DNA from: Pseudomonas sp. TH43
Lineage (GTDB): Bacteria; Pseudomonadota; Gammaproteobacteria; Pseudomonadales; Pseudomonadaceae
Assembly: GCF_016650635.1 (NCBI RefSeq)
Contig: NZ_JAEKFI010000004.1
Location: forward strand, 868,001 to 932,000
Direction: 5' to 3'
DNA: 64,000 bases
Positions 17,234 to 24,245 of this stretch are shown here, piece by piece (the first letter of the stretch is position 1; the number at the start of each line of letters is the position of its first letter). Under the pieces are notes generated by a model. The model was not told where the DNA came from, searched no databases, and saw only the letters and a program-made list of their open reading frames with translations. Made by a program: the position numbers and the translations under genes.

Positions 17234-18235
17234 TTAGACATTCGCTGCTTTCGGGGTCGGGGTTACGCCGAACCGGGCGCGATAGTCACTCGGCGCCAGC
17301 CCGGTGATTTTTCTGAAAATCGCCCTGAACGCTCCCGGATCCTGATACCCCACCGTCCACGCAATGTGATCAATCGTGCCGTTGCTGAACTCCAGCAGCT
17401 CACGCGCTTTGCCCACCCGCAGGTGCTGACAATACTCGGTCGGTTTCAACCCGCTCGCCGCCCGAAAGCGCCGCAAAAATGTACGCTCTTCCAACCCCGC
17501 CCGTGCCGCCATCGCGGCCAGTGAAACATCCGTCGCGCCGGTGCTTTGCAGCCAGTGCTGCACCTTGAGAATCGCTGCATCACCATGGCTGAGAATCGGT
17601 GCGAAATTGCTGCCGCACTCACTGGCGCTGTCGCTGTGTTCGATCACCAGAAACCGTGCAGTGCCGGTGGCGATGCTCGGCCCGAGCAGCCGATCGACCA
17701 TGCGCAAACCGAGTTCCGACCACGCCATCAATCCGGCAGTGGTGATCAGGTCGCCGTCATCGACGATGGGCGTATCGGCTTTCAGTCTGATCTGAGGATA
17801 TTGCTCGGCGAAAGCCTTCGCCGACGTCCAGTGTGTGGTGGCACTGCGGCCATCGAGCAGACCACTTTCCGCCAACATCAGTGAACCGACGCAGACGCCG
17901 CCGAGCGTCGCACCACGGGCATGTTGATCATGCAACCACTGCGCAAGGCAGGCCGGCATTTGCGCCGGACTGAAGCCGCCAATTGATGGCGGAATCAACA
18001 CCGCGAGCAAATGGCTTTCGGTGCCCGGAAGACTGTCGTAAACCCGCGCGGGCGGCTGCTCACCGTCGACCTGCCAATGACTGACCCGCAACACCGGCAA
18101 TTGCGCGGCCTGATGCTCAGCGGCAATCCGGTTGGCGACTCCGAACAGATCGGTCAAGCCATGCACTGCCGCCATTTGCGCACCGGGGTAAATCAACACG
18201 CCCAGTTCAGCCACAGCGGCCCTTTCTGCGCCCAT
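17234..18235 (-). CDS. GlxA-type transcriptional regulator (DJ-1/PfpI domain + AraC helix-turn-helix)
   Basis: About 333 residues, started at MGAERAAVAELGVLIYPGA (the upstream in-frame start would be a TTG). An N-terminal class I amidotransferase-like domain (GVLIYPGAQ, then GVCVGSLMLAESGLLDG with the position of the nucleophile Cys) is joined to a C-terminal AraC/XylS DNA-binding domain from about residue 225 (LAAMAARAGLEERTFLRRF; HIAWTVGYQDPGAFRAIF). Such regulators sense small molecules such as carnitine or betaine, and usually activate adjacent catabolic genes. It is divergent from the isochorismatase-family gene with a 101-bp gap, which is the obvious candidate target. Confidence 0.9.
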   Translation of the reverse strand: MGAERAAVAELGVLIYPGAQMAAVHGLTDLFGVANRIAAEHQAAQLPVLRVSHWQVDGEQPPARVYDSLPGTESHLLAVLIPPSIGGFSPAQMPACLAQWLHDQHARGATLGGVCVGSLMLAESGLLDGRSATTHWTSAKAFAEQYPQIRLKADTPIVDDGDLITTAGLMAWSELGLRMVDRLLGPSIATGTARFLVIEHSDSASECGSNFAPILSHGDAAILKVQHWLQSTGATDVSLAAMAARAGLEERTFLRRFRAASGLKPTEYCQHLRVGKARELLEFSNGTIDHIAWTVGYQDPGAFRAIFRKITGLAPSDYRARFGVTPTPKAANV

Positions 18236-18336
18236 TGTCAGTTTTCCCCTGTCTATTGTCGGTGCGGCCAATTATCGACTCACTGGGCAGCACCCATACT
18301 GAGGCCACTTCCAGCCATTCAATCGAGGACACACCC

Positions 18337-18891
18337 ATGGCCAAGCAAGCGCTCATCGTAGTCGATATCCAGAATGACTACTTCACCCACGGCAAATGGC
18401 CGCTGGTCGGTGCCGACGCCGCCGCTGACAACGCCGCGCGGCTGATTGCAGCCTTTCGCGAAGCAGGCGATTCGGTGATCTACATCCGTCACGAATTCAC
18501 TTCAGCAGAGGCGCCGTTTTTCACTCCGGGTTCAGACGGTGCCAAGCTGCACCCGACAGTGCTCAACCGCGCCGACGAACCTGTCGTGCTCAAGCATTTC
18601 GTCAATTCGTTCCGCGAAACCGAGCTGCAATCGATCCTCGACGAACAAGGCATCAAGGAACTGGTGGTGGTCGGCAGCATGAGCCACATGTGCGTCGATG
18701 GTGTTACTCGAGCGGCGGCGGATCTGGGCTACACGGTGACGGTGATTCACGACGCCTGCGCGACCCGTGATCTTGAATTCAATGGCCTGATCGTGCCTGC
18801 CGCTCAGGTCCACGCAGCCTTTATGTCTTCGTTGGGGTTTGCCTACGCCAGTGTGATCTCCGCTGACGAATTTCTGGGCGCCCATCGCTAA
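18337..18891 (+). CDS. Isochorismatase-family cysteine hydrolase
   Basis: A 184-residue cysteine hydrolase with the complete triad Asp10 (VVDIQNDY), Lys86 (VLKHFVNSF) and Cys119 (MSHMCVDGVTRAA), including the cis-peptide GSMSH region before the Cys. The start ATG follows GAGGAC at about 8 bases. The family comprises isochorismatases, nicotinamidases, N-carbamoylsarcosine amidases and ureidoacrylate hydrolases. This short form is most like general amide hydrolases, and the substrate is not readable. It is divergent from a GlxA-type regulator, which may control it. It ends before a strong terminator, so it appears monocistronic. Confidence 0.9.
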   Translation: MAKQALIVVDIQNDYFTHGKWPLVGADAAADNAARLIAAFREAGDSVIYIRHEFTSAEAPFFTPGSDGAKLHPTVLNRADEPVVLKHFVNSFRETELQSILDEQGIKELVVVGSMSHMCVDGVTRAAADLGYTVTVIHDACATRDLEFNGLIVPAAQVHAAFMSSLGFAYASVISADEFLGAHR

Positions 18892-18920
18892 GCAACAACT
18901 TGCAAATTGTCTGAAACAAC

Positions 18921-18950
18921 AAGGGCCCGCCTCGCTGCGGGCCTTTTTTC
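18921..18950 (+). terminator. Intrinsic terminator after the isochorismatase-family gene
   Basis: ggcccgc and gcgggcc form a GC-rich stem around a short loop, followed by TTTTTT. It separates this gene from the yjf operon. Confidence 0.92.
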
Positions 18951-18965
18951 GTCTGCCATAAAAAA

Positions 18966-19023
18966 CTCACGCGTGAGTCATTGATGGCACTTTGAATTGG
19001 TTGTAGTGTGGCTCACGCGTGAG
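18966..19023 (+). promoter_or_regulatory. Promoter of the yjf operon flanked by two identical palindromic operators
   Basis: The 12-bp perfect palindrome ctcacgcgtgag occurs at 18966-18977 and again at 19012-19023, 46 bp centre to centre. Between them is a sigma70-like promoter: TTGATG at 18981-18986, a 17-bp spacer and TAGTGT at 19004-19009. The first palindrome therefore abuts the -35 box and the second covers the expected transcription start. This is the geometry of a repressor or dual regulator acting on the operon beginning at 19047. The cognate protein is unknown. Confidence 0.75.
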
Positions 19024-19046
19024 ATGTCCATAACCGAGTCGTTGCC

Positions 19047-19715
19047 ATGAAAAGCCGTTCCCCCACCGCGAAATCAGAAAGCCCGACGGGAGAACGTGCG
19101 AAAGCGTCCGCGAAAAAACCGTCGAGCTTTTATATGAAGCAGATGCGCGCGGGCCTGGCTGCAGCCGGTTATGTGAAACACGAAGCTTGGGTGCTTCCCG
19201 AAAACCGAAGCTTGCTCAAGCAGATGGAGCAACAGCTACGCCAACCGATTCTGGCTGGCTCATTCATGTCGGAGAATTACATGAGCGCAGGCAACAACTG
19301 GAACATCGATAGCCTCTTCAACGCCTTCAAGGCACTGGACGAGGTGGCTTCGCACGAGATCACGCTGTCGCTGATCCAGAGCTCCGAACCCAGTATCAAA
19401 CTGGAAATGAACGAATTCGGCGGTTTGCCGATTCATATCGCGCTGGCAGGTCAGCAGATCATCGTTGATACCGTGTTGGTGGATATCGATTCGATCTCAG
19501 ACGTGCACGCCTTCAACGACGCCGTGCTGCGCAGCCGGGAAATGTTTCCGCTGTCGTCGATCGGTATCGAATCGATGCCGAACGGGCAGACCGTTTACAA
19601 CATGTTTGGCGCCCTCAGCGCCGACTCGAGCCTGACCAATGTCGTGACCGAGGTGAAAACCCTGGTCGACAACGTGCAGCGCGCGAGCGAAGCCTTCGAA
19701 CATTTCTTCAAGTAA
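19047..19715 (+). CDS. yjfI: YjfI-like DUF2170 protein
   Basis: A 222-residue soluble protein, first gene of the operon. Residues 1-28 are Ser/Lys-rich and probably disordered. SFYMKQMRAGLAAAGYVKHEAWVL forms a short helical segment, and from WNIDSLFNAFKAL onward the DUF2170 domain continues to HFFK. It is longer than E. coli YjfI (about 133 residues). There is no strong ribosome-binding site before this ATG, so a start at the internal ATG near 19134 remains possible. DUF2170 proteins are found next to PspA paralogues. The function is unknown, presumably as a partner of the PspA-like product encoded 17 bases downstream. Confidence 0.82.
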   Translation: MKSRSPTAKSESPTGERAKASAKKPSSFYMKQMRAGLAAAGYVKHEAWVLPENRSLLKQMEQQLRQPILAGSFMSENYMSAGNNWNIDSLFNAFKALDEVASHEITLSLIQSSEPSIKLEMNEFGGLPIHIALAGQQIIVDTVLVDIDSISDVHAFNDAVLRSREMFPLSSIGIESMPNGQTVYNMFGALSADSSLTNVVTEVKTLVDNVQRASEAFEHFFK

Positions 19716-19732
19716 TCCACAGGGAATATCCA

Positions 19733-20431
19733 ATGACTCAGTCCATCTGGAGCAAGCTGTTCACCGCACTGCGCGGTGGTGCCAATGAAGTCGGCGAAGC
19801 CATCGTCGACCAACAGGCCCTGCGGATTCTCGACCAGGAAATTCGCGATGCCGACACTGCCCTGTCGAACGCCCGTCGAGAGTTGGTCACAATCATGGCC
19901 AAGCACAAACTGGCCGCCGACCGCGTCAGCGAGTACGACGCCAAGATCAAGGATCTCGAAGCCAAGGCTGTCTCGGCGCTGAATGCCGGGCGTGAAGACC
20001 TCGCGCTGGAAGTGGCTGAAGCGATTTCGACCCTGACCAACGACCTCGACACCGAGAAAAAGCAGAGCGACGAGTTCGGCACCTATGCCGAAAACATGCG
20101 CAAAGACATCAACAAAGCCGAAGCACGAATCAAGAGCCTGCGCCAGCAAGTGGACATGGCGAAGGCCCGTGAAAGCGTGCAAAAAGCCCAGGTCAGCGCG
20201 TCCATCGCCAGCGGCGGCGCCAACGGCAAGCTGGAAACGGCAGTGAGCACCCTCAACCGTCTGCAAGCCAAACAGCAGCAACGTGCTGCCGAGTTGAGCG
20301 CGGCGGATGAGTTGGCTGACGCTTCGACCGGCAATGATCTGGATCGCAAACTGCGCGAAGCCGGCATCACGCCGAACGAAGGCAGCGCCAACGCGATTCT
20401 TGAGCGTTTGAAGCAAAAGTCCACCCAATAA
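19733..20431 (+). CDS. yjfJ: PspA/IM30 (ESCRT-III-like) family protein, YjfJ-like
   Basis: A 232-residue, highly charged, almost entirely helical protein of the PspA/IM30/Vipp1 superfamily. The first helix (SIWSKLFTALRGGANEVGEAI) is amphipathic and would bind membrane. It is followed by long coiled-coil stretches (IREADTALSNARRELVTIMAK-like, and LDTEKKQSDEFGTYAENMRKDI). The C terminus ends in LERLKQKS. Such proteins polymerise on stressed or curved inner membrane. No PspB, PspC or PspF genes are present nearby, so this is the YjfJ branch with DUF2170, DUF2491, DUF350, DUF1190 and ATP-grasp partners. It follows yjfI by 17 bases. Confidence 0.9.
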   Translation: MTQSIWSKLFTALRGGANEVGEAIVDQQALRILDQEIRDADTALSNARRELVTIMAKHKLAADRVSEYDAKIKDLEAKAVSALNAGREDLALEVAEAISTLTNDLDTEKKQSDEFGTYAENMRKDINKAEARIKSLRQQVDMAKARESVQKAQVSASIASGGANGKLETAVSTLNRLQAKQQQRAAELSAADELADASTGNDLDRKLREAGITPNEGSANAILERLKQKSTQ

Positions 20432-20435
20432 CACC

Positions 20436-20518
20436 CATGCAGGAGCTGCCGTAGGCTGCGATCTTTTGATCTGTTGCTTAAAGATCAAAAGATCGCAGCC
20501 TGCGGCAGCTCCTGCATG
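20436..20518. repeat. REP-type inverted pair inside the yjf operon (GATCGCAGCCTGCGGCAGCTCC family)
   Basis: catgcaggagctgccgtagg... (20436-20472) is inverted at 20482-20518 with a 9-bp spacer and one mismatch. It lies between yjfJ and yjfK. Folding into a very long hairpin in the mRNA could protect the yjfIJ transcript and lower expression of yjfK onward. Confidence 0.9.
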
Positions 20519-20590
20519 AGGCTTGGGCCGGTACACTAGCCGCGTTTTTTTTACCGACGAACACCTCCACCCGCTTCAAGGAATGTACCC

Positions 20591-21229
20591 ATGGGATGGT
20601 TTAAAGATTTGCTGGGCAGCCACGCGGCGCCAACGCCAGCCGTTGCCATCGGCCCGCTCGGGATGGCCCAGGGCAAAGGCCTCAGGTTCGATTCGACCCT
20701 GGCACTGCTGCTCGACGGTTCAACCACGGTGCGAGTGCCCCTTGACCAGGCGATCTGGAGCGCGGGCTGGATCGACCTCGGACAGTCCAACAAACTGCAC
20801 CGCTATTACACCAATGACGAGGATTTCTGGGTGCAGATCCACGTCACTGGCGATGACCAGATCGAGTCGGTCATCCTGTTCAACTACCTCAGCTACGTCA
20901 CCGTCAACAGCGATGCCGAATTGCAGCGTCTGGCGGGCGCGAACAGTCCGATCGGCCTGCCGACCTATACCCACGAAGGGGTCGAATACACCCGCGAATG
21001 GGGCACCGAACAAGGCCAGACCGAATTGGTGCCGCTGACCGAACAGGTGGCCAATCCGGACGAGAGCTACACCATCGAACACCGCTCGATGCTTTACGCG
21101 CGCGAAACCGGCCTGACCGATCGCCGCGAACTGCTGCTGTTTTCCGTCGAACAGGACGAAGAAGGCACCGTCAGCCTGAGCACCTCGCTGGGTATCTCGC
21201 TGTACACCACTGACCTGAGCACCATTTAA
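20591..21229 (+). CDS. yjfK: YjfK-like DUF2491 protein
   Basis: A 212-residue protein beginning MGWFKDLLGSHAAPTP. The sequence alternates beta-prone segments such as STTVRVPLDQAIWSAGWIDL, NKLHRYYTNDEDFWVQIHV and SVILFNYLSYVTV, and is rich in acidic and aromatic residues. The N-terminal GWFKDLLG could be a short membrane-binding helix. The order and content match DUF2491, which I know only as the third gene of yjfIJKLM-type operons. It has no catalytic motif I recognise. It is preceded by TTCAAGGAA as ribosome-binding site and followed 14 bases later by the DUF350 gene. Confidence 0.85.
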   Translation: MGWFKDLLGSHAAPTPAVAIGPLGMAQGKGLRFDSTLALLLDGSTTVRVPLDQAIWSAGWIDLGQSNKLHRYYTNDEDFWVQIHVTGDDQIESVILFNYLSYVTVNSDAELQRLAGANSPIGLPTYTHEGVEYTREWGTEQGQTELVPLTEQVANPDESYTIEHRSMLYARETGLTDRRELLLFSVEQDEEGTVSLSTSLGISLYTTDLSTI

Positions 21230-21243
21230 AAAGGAAATTTTTC

Positions 21244-21669
21244 ATGCTGGAAGTGCTGGCCGTTTCCCTGAACAAGACCGCTCTGGTCGGTTTCATCGTC
21301 TACCTGATCGGCGCCGTGCTGCTGTTCATGCTGTTCCAGTTCGTCTATACCCGCATCACCCCGCACAAAGAGTTCGAGCTGATCCGTTCTGGCAATACCG
21401 CCGCTGCCATTGCGCTGTCTGGCGCGATCATCGGGTTCGCGATCCCGGCCAGTAACGTCATCGCTTTTTCGGTCAACGTCCTCGACTTCGTGCTCTGGGC
21501 AGTGATTGCGGCTGTGGTGCAGTTGCTGGCCTTCCTCGCGACGGGCCTGGTGCTCAAAGGTACGTCCCAGCGCATCGCCAACGGTGAAGTCGCTTCGGGT
21601 ATCTACGTCGCAGCAGTGGCGATCAGCGTCGGCATGCTCAACGCCGCCTGCATGACACCGTCCAACTGA
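21244..21669 (+). CDS. yjfL: YjfL-like DUF350 inner-membrane protein
   Basis: A 141-residue protein with about four transmembrane helices: ALVGFIVYLIGAVLLFMLFQ, AAAIALSGAIIGFAIPA, FVLWAVIAAVVQLLAFLATG and IYVAAVAISVGMLNAACM. The polar motif FELIRSGNTAAAIALSG between helices one and two is characteristic of DUF350. Homologues occur fused to or beside PspA and ATP-grasp genes in many bacteria. A channel or sensor role has been proposed but not shown. The ribosome-binding site AAAGGAAA lies just before the ATG. Confidence 0.88.
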   Translation: MLEVLAVSLNKTALVGFIVYLIGAVLLFMLFQFVYTRITPHKEFELIRSGNTAAAIALSGAIIGFAIPASNVIAFSVNVLDFVLWAVIAAVVQLLAFLATGLVLKGTSQRIANGEVASGIYVAAVAISVGMLNAACMTPSN

Positions 21670-21686
21670 CCGGCAGGAAGCCCTCG

Positions 21687-22376
21687 ATGAAACGAAGCAA
21701 ATACGTTCAGTTATCCCTCGCGGCGTCGGTGGCCCTGGCCATTTCCGGCGAGGCGGCGGCCGTGGATCAACCACGCAGTTTCCAAAGCGTGGAACAGTGC
21801 GTCGATGCCGAAGTCGCGGCCGATGTCTGCTCCAACGCCTACGTCGCCGCCTTGACCGAGCACCGACGCATCGCCCCCGCGTACGACGACAAGGACAAGT
21901 GCGATGCGGATTTCGCCGCCGATTGGTGTCAGAAAAATTCCGCCGGTCGTTTCGCACCCAAACTCGGCGGCTTTAAAGTGCCGCAGAACGCTGAAGCAGC
22001 GCAGGATCTCGACGCCATTGCCGATGCGCAAATGCCCGCAGGTGATGCCGCGGCGGCGCAGAATGTGCAACCCACTGCCCACGCCTCCAGTGTCGCGGGT
22101 AATGGCTGGCTGAGCGGATGGCTGATCGGCAACGCGATGAGCAACAACGCGAACCGCACGGTTTACCGCGACCGCGATACTCGTCAGACCTACAACACCT
22201 CTACGCAGTCCCGCAAAATCGAATCGGCACCGCGCAGCCAGCCCGACTACGAGAGCAGCAAAAGCAAACCGGTGAACGTTGCATCTTCGACATCACGTGG
22301 CGGCTTCGGCAGTCAATCCACTGCGCGCAGCGGTTGGGGTGGCTGGGGTAGCAGTTCCGGTCGTTCGAGCAGCTGA
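21687..22376 (+). CDS. yjfM: YjfM/YgiB-like DUF1190 exported protein
   Basis: A 229-residue secreted protein. A signal peptide (KRSKYVQLSLAASVALAISGEAAA) is followed by VDQPRSFQSVEQCVDA and two further Cys-containing repeats (VCSNAYVAAL, KCDADFAADWCQKN), the DUF1190 core. No lipobox Cys follows the signal peptide, so it is probably periplasmic rather than a lipoprotein. The second half is low complexity, and the tail is Ser/Gly/Trp-rich (SGWGGWGSSSGRSSS). E. coli carries two paralogues, YjfM and YgiB, each beside a glutathionylspermidine-synthase-like gene, the same pairing as here. Confidence 0.87.
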   Translation: MKRSKYVQLSLAASVALAISGEAAAVDQPRSFQSVEQCVDAEVAADVCSNAYVAALTEHRRIAPAYDDKDKCDADFAADWCQKNSAGRFAPKLGGFKVPQNAEAAQDLDAIADAQMPAGDAAAAQNVQPTAHASSVAGNGWLSGWLIGNAMSNNANRTVYRDRDTRQTYNTSTQSRKIESAPRSQPDYESSKSKPVNVASSTSRGGFGSQSTARSGWGGWGSSSGRSSS

Positions 22377-22378
22377 CG

Positions 22379-23536
22379 ATGAAAAAGGTCCATTGCGCCG
22401 AGCGCCCTGACTGGAAACAGACCGCCGAAAGCCTCGGCTTCCTGTTCCACACCATCGACGACGAACCCTACTGGGACGAAAGCGCGTACTACCAGTTCAC
22501 GCTCGCGCAGATCGAAAATGATCTGGAGGATCCGACCACCGAACTGCACGAGATGTGCATGGACCTGGTCGACCGCGTCGTGCACAGCGAAGAATTGCTC
22601 GATCGCCTGAGCATCCCGGCGTCGTATTACGACATGATCCGAACGTCCTGGCTGGAAGGTCATCCGCATCTGTACGGGCGCATGGACTTTTCCTACAGCG
22701 GCAACGGCCCGGCGAAGCTGCTCGAACTCAACTACGACACGCCGACCAGCCTCTATGAAGCGGCGGCGTTTCAATGGGGCTGGCTGGAGCAGTGCATCGA
22801 GCGCGGCATGCTGCCGAGCCATGCCGACCAGTTCAACAGCATCGACACCAAACTGCATCAGGCCTTCGCCGAATTACAACTGAAGCGGCCGTTCTACTTT
22901 GCCTCGATGAAAGACTCGGTCGAAGACAAAGGCACCACGGATTACCTGCGGTTGATCGCGGAAAAGGTCGGTATTGAATCGCGGCACATCGACATTGAAG
23001 ACATTGGCCTGACGGCTGAAGGTCGCTTCGTTGACCTTGAGGATCGCTGGATCCCGCACCTGTTCAAGTTGCATGCCTGGGAATTCATCTTCCACGAACC
23101 GTTCGGCGCGGCGATTGCCGAGTGCGATACACAGTTTTTCGAGCCGGCGTGGAAGGCGATCCTGTCGAACAAAGGCGCGTTGCCGTTGCTGTGGGAAATG
23201 CACAAGGGCCATCCAAACCTGCTGGCCGCTCACCTCGACCCGAATCCGGCGAGTGCAGTGCCAAAAGGTTGGGTACGCAAGCCGTACTTCTCCCGTGAAG
23301 GCGCCAACGTTGAACTGCAGACGGCTGAAGGTCTGATCGTCAAAGAGGACGGGCCCTACACCGATGCGCCCTTTATCCTGCAAGAGTTTGCGCCATTGCC
23401 AAAGTTTGGCGACAGCTACACGCTGATCGGTTCTTGGGTGATTGGCGATCAAGCGGCGGGGATTGGTGTGCGGGAAGACAACAGCCTGATCACCAAAGAC
23501 TCCAGCCGCTTCCTGCCGCACCTGATCCTCGACTGA
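22379..23536 (+). CDS. yjfC: YjfC/YgiC-like glutathionylspermidine synthase-family ATP-grasp ligase
   Basis: A 385-residue protein that matches only the C-terminal synthetase half of E. coli Gsp. The amidase half is absent. Motifs include MDFSYSGNGPAKLLELNYDTPTS (substrate and Mg site of the GspS fold), KDSVEDKGTTDYL, GAIPLLW-like LSNKGALPLLWEMHKGHPNL, and LIVKEDGPY with the downstream acidic FILQEFAPLP metal-binding segment. The predicted reaction is ATP-dependent amide bond formation. E. coli YgiC/YjfC homologues lack proven glutathionylspermidine activity, so the substrate is open. It starts two bases after yjfM and ends the operon. Confidence 0.88.
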   Translation: MKKVHCAERPDWKQTAESLGFLFHTIDDEPYWDESAYYQFTLAQIENDLEDPTTELHEMCMDLVDRVVHSEELLDRLSIPASYYDMIRTSWLEGHPHLYGRMDFSYSGNGPAKLLELNYDTPTSLYEAAAFQWGWLEQCIERGMLPSHADQFNSIDTKLHQAFAELQLKRPFYFASMKDSVEDKGTTDYLRLIAEKVGIESRHIDIEDIGLTAEGRFVDLEDRWIPHLFKLHAWEFIFHEPFGAAIAECDTQFFEPAWKAILSNKGALPLLWEMHKGHPNLLAAHLDPNPASAVPKGWVRKPYFSREGANVELQTAEGLIVKEDGPYTDAPFILQEFAPLPKFGDSYTLIGSWVIGDQAAGIGVREDNSLITKDSSRFLPHLILD

Positions 23537-23546
23537 AACGCCATCC

Positions 23547-23627
23547 CTGTAGGAGCTGCGGCATGCTGCGATCTTTTGATTCTGTTTTTCAAGATCAAAA
23601 AATCGCAGCGTGCCGCAGCTCCTACAG
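23547..23627. repeat. REP-type inverted pair (CTGTAGGAGCTGC...GATC family)
   Basis: ctgtaggagctgcggcatgc... (23547-23580) is inverted at 23594-23627 across 13 bp. It carries the variant core gcggcatgctgc rather than gccgcaggctgc. It follows the yjfC stop by 10 bp. Confidence 0.88.
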
Positions 23628-23651
23628 TTGATCGTAGTGTTTTGCAGGCAC

Positions 23652-23690
23652 AAAAAAGGCCCGTCGTTTACAGCGACGGGCCTTTTTGTT
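23652..23690. terminator. Bidirectional intrinsic terminator between yjfC and ssb
   Basis: aaaaaaggcccgtcg and cgacgggccttttt form a strong stem with A/T-runs on both sides. It serves the convergent yjf operon and ssb. Confidence 0.92.
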
Positions 23691-23711
23691 TGCAGCGGTT
23701 ACAACAGCAAA

Positions 23712-24236
23712 TCAGAACGGAATATCGTCATCGAAGCTATCGAAATCCGGCGCTGGTTGCGGTGCGGCCTGCTGTGGAGCCGGGGCCGAACGCTGTTGCG
23801 GAGCCGACTGCTGCGGACGCGGAGCCTGCTGGCGTGGTGCCGGAGCAGACTGCTGGTAGTTGTTGCCACCGCCCTGTTGGTCGCCCTGTTGTGGACGGCC
23901 GCCGAGCAGTTGCATGGTGCCTTGCATGTCGACCACGATTTCGGTGGTGTAACGCTTGATACCGTCTTTTTCCCACTCGCGGGTCTGCAGTTTGCCTTCG
24001 ATGTAGACCTGCGAACCTTTACGCAGGTATTCACCGGCGATCTCGGCCACCTTGCCGAACATCGACACACGGTGCCATTCGGTCTTCTCGACCTTCTGAC
24101 CGGTTTGCTTGTCAGTCCATTGTTCGCTGGTTGCCAGACTCAGGTTGGTCACGGCGTTACCGTTAGGCAGGTAGCGAACTTCGGGATCCTGGCCGCAAGT
24201 GCCGACCAATATGACTTTGTTAACCCCACGGGCCAT
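23712..24236 (-). CDS. ssb: Single-stranded DNA-binding protein SSB
   Basis: A 174-residue SSB. The N-terminal OB fold runs to about residue 110 (MARGVNKVILVGTCGQDPEV; SLATSEQWTDKQTGQKVEKTEWHRV). A Gln/Pro/Ala-rich disordered linker follows, then the acidic tip DFDSFDDDIPF that recruits repair and replication enzymes. It binds single-stranded DNA as a tetramer. It lies 9 bases downstream of the MFS transporter gene and is probably co-transcribed with it as well as being beside uvrA, as in P. aeruginosa. Confidence 0.97.
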   Translation of the reverse strand: MARGVNKVILVGTCGQDPEVRYLPNGNAVTNLSLATSEQWTDKQTGQKVEKTEWHRVSMFGKVAEIAGEYLRKGSQVYIEGKLQTREWEKDGIKRYTTEIVVDMQGTMQLLGGRPQQGDQQGGGNNYQQSAPAPRQQAPRPQQSAPQQRSAPAPQQAAPQPAPDFDSFDDDIPF

Positions 24237-24245
24237 AACGTTCTC

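Noticed and set aside
18987..19003. TGGCAC followed by TTGG between the two yjf palindromes as a sigma54 promoter
   Set aside because: The spacing between the GG and the second element is off by one and the GC of the -12 box is missing; the sigma70-like reading with a 17-bp spacer fits better.
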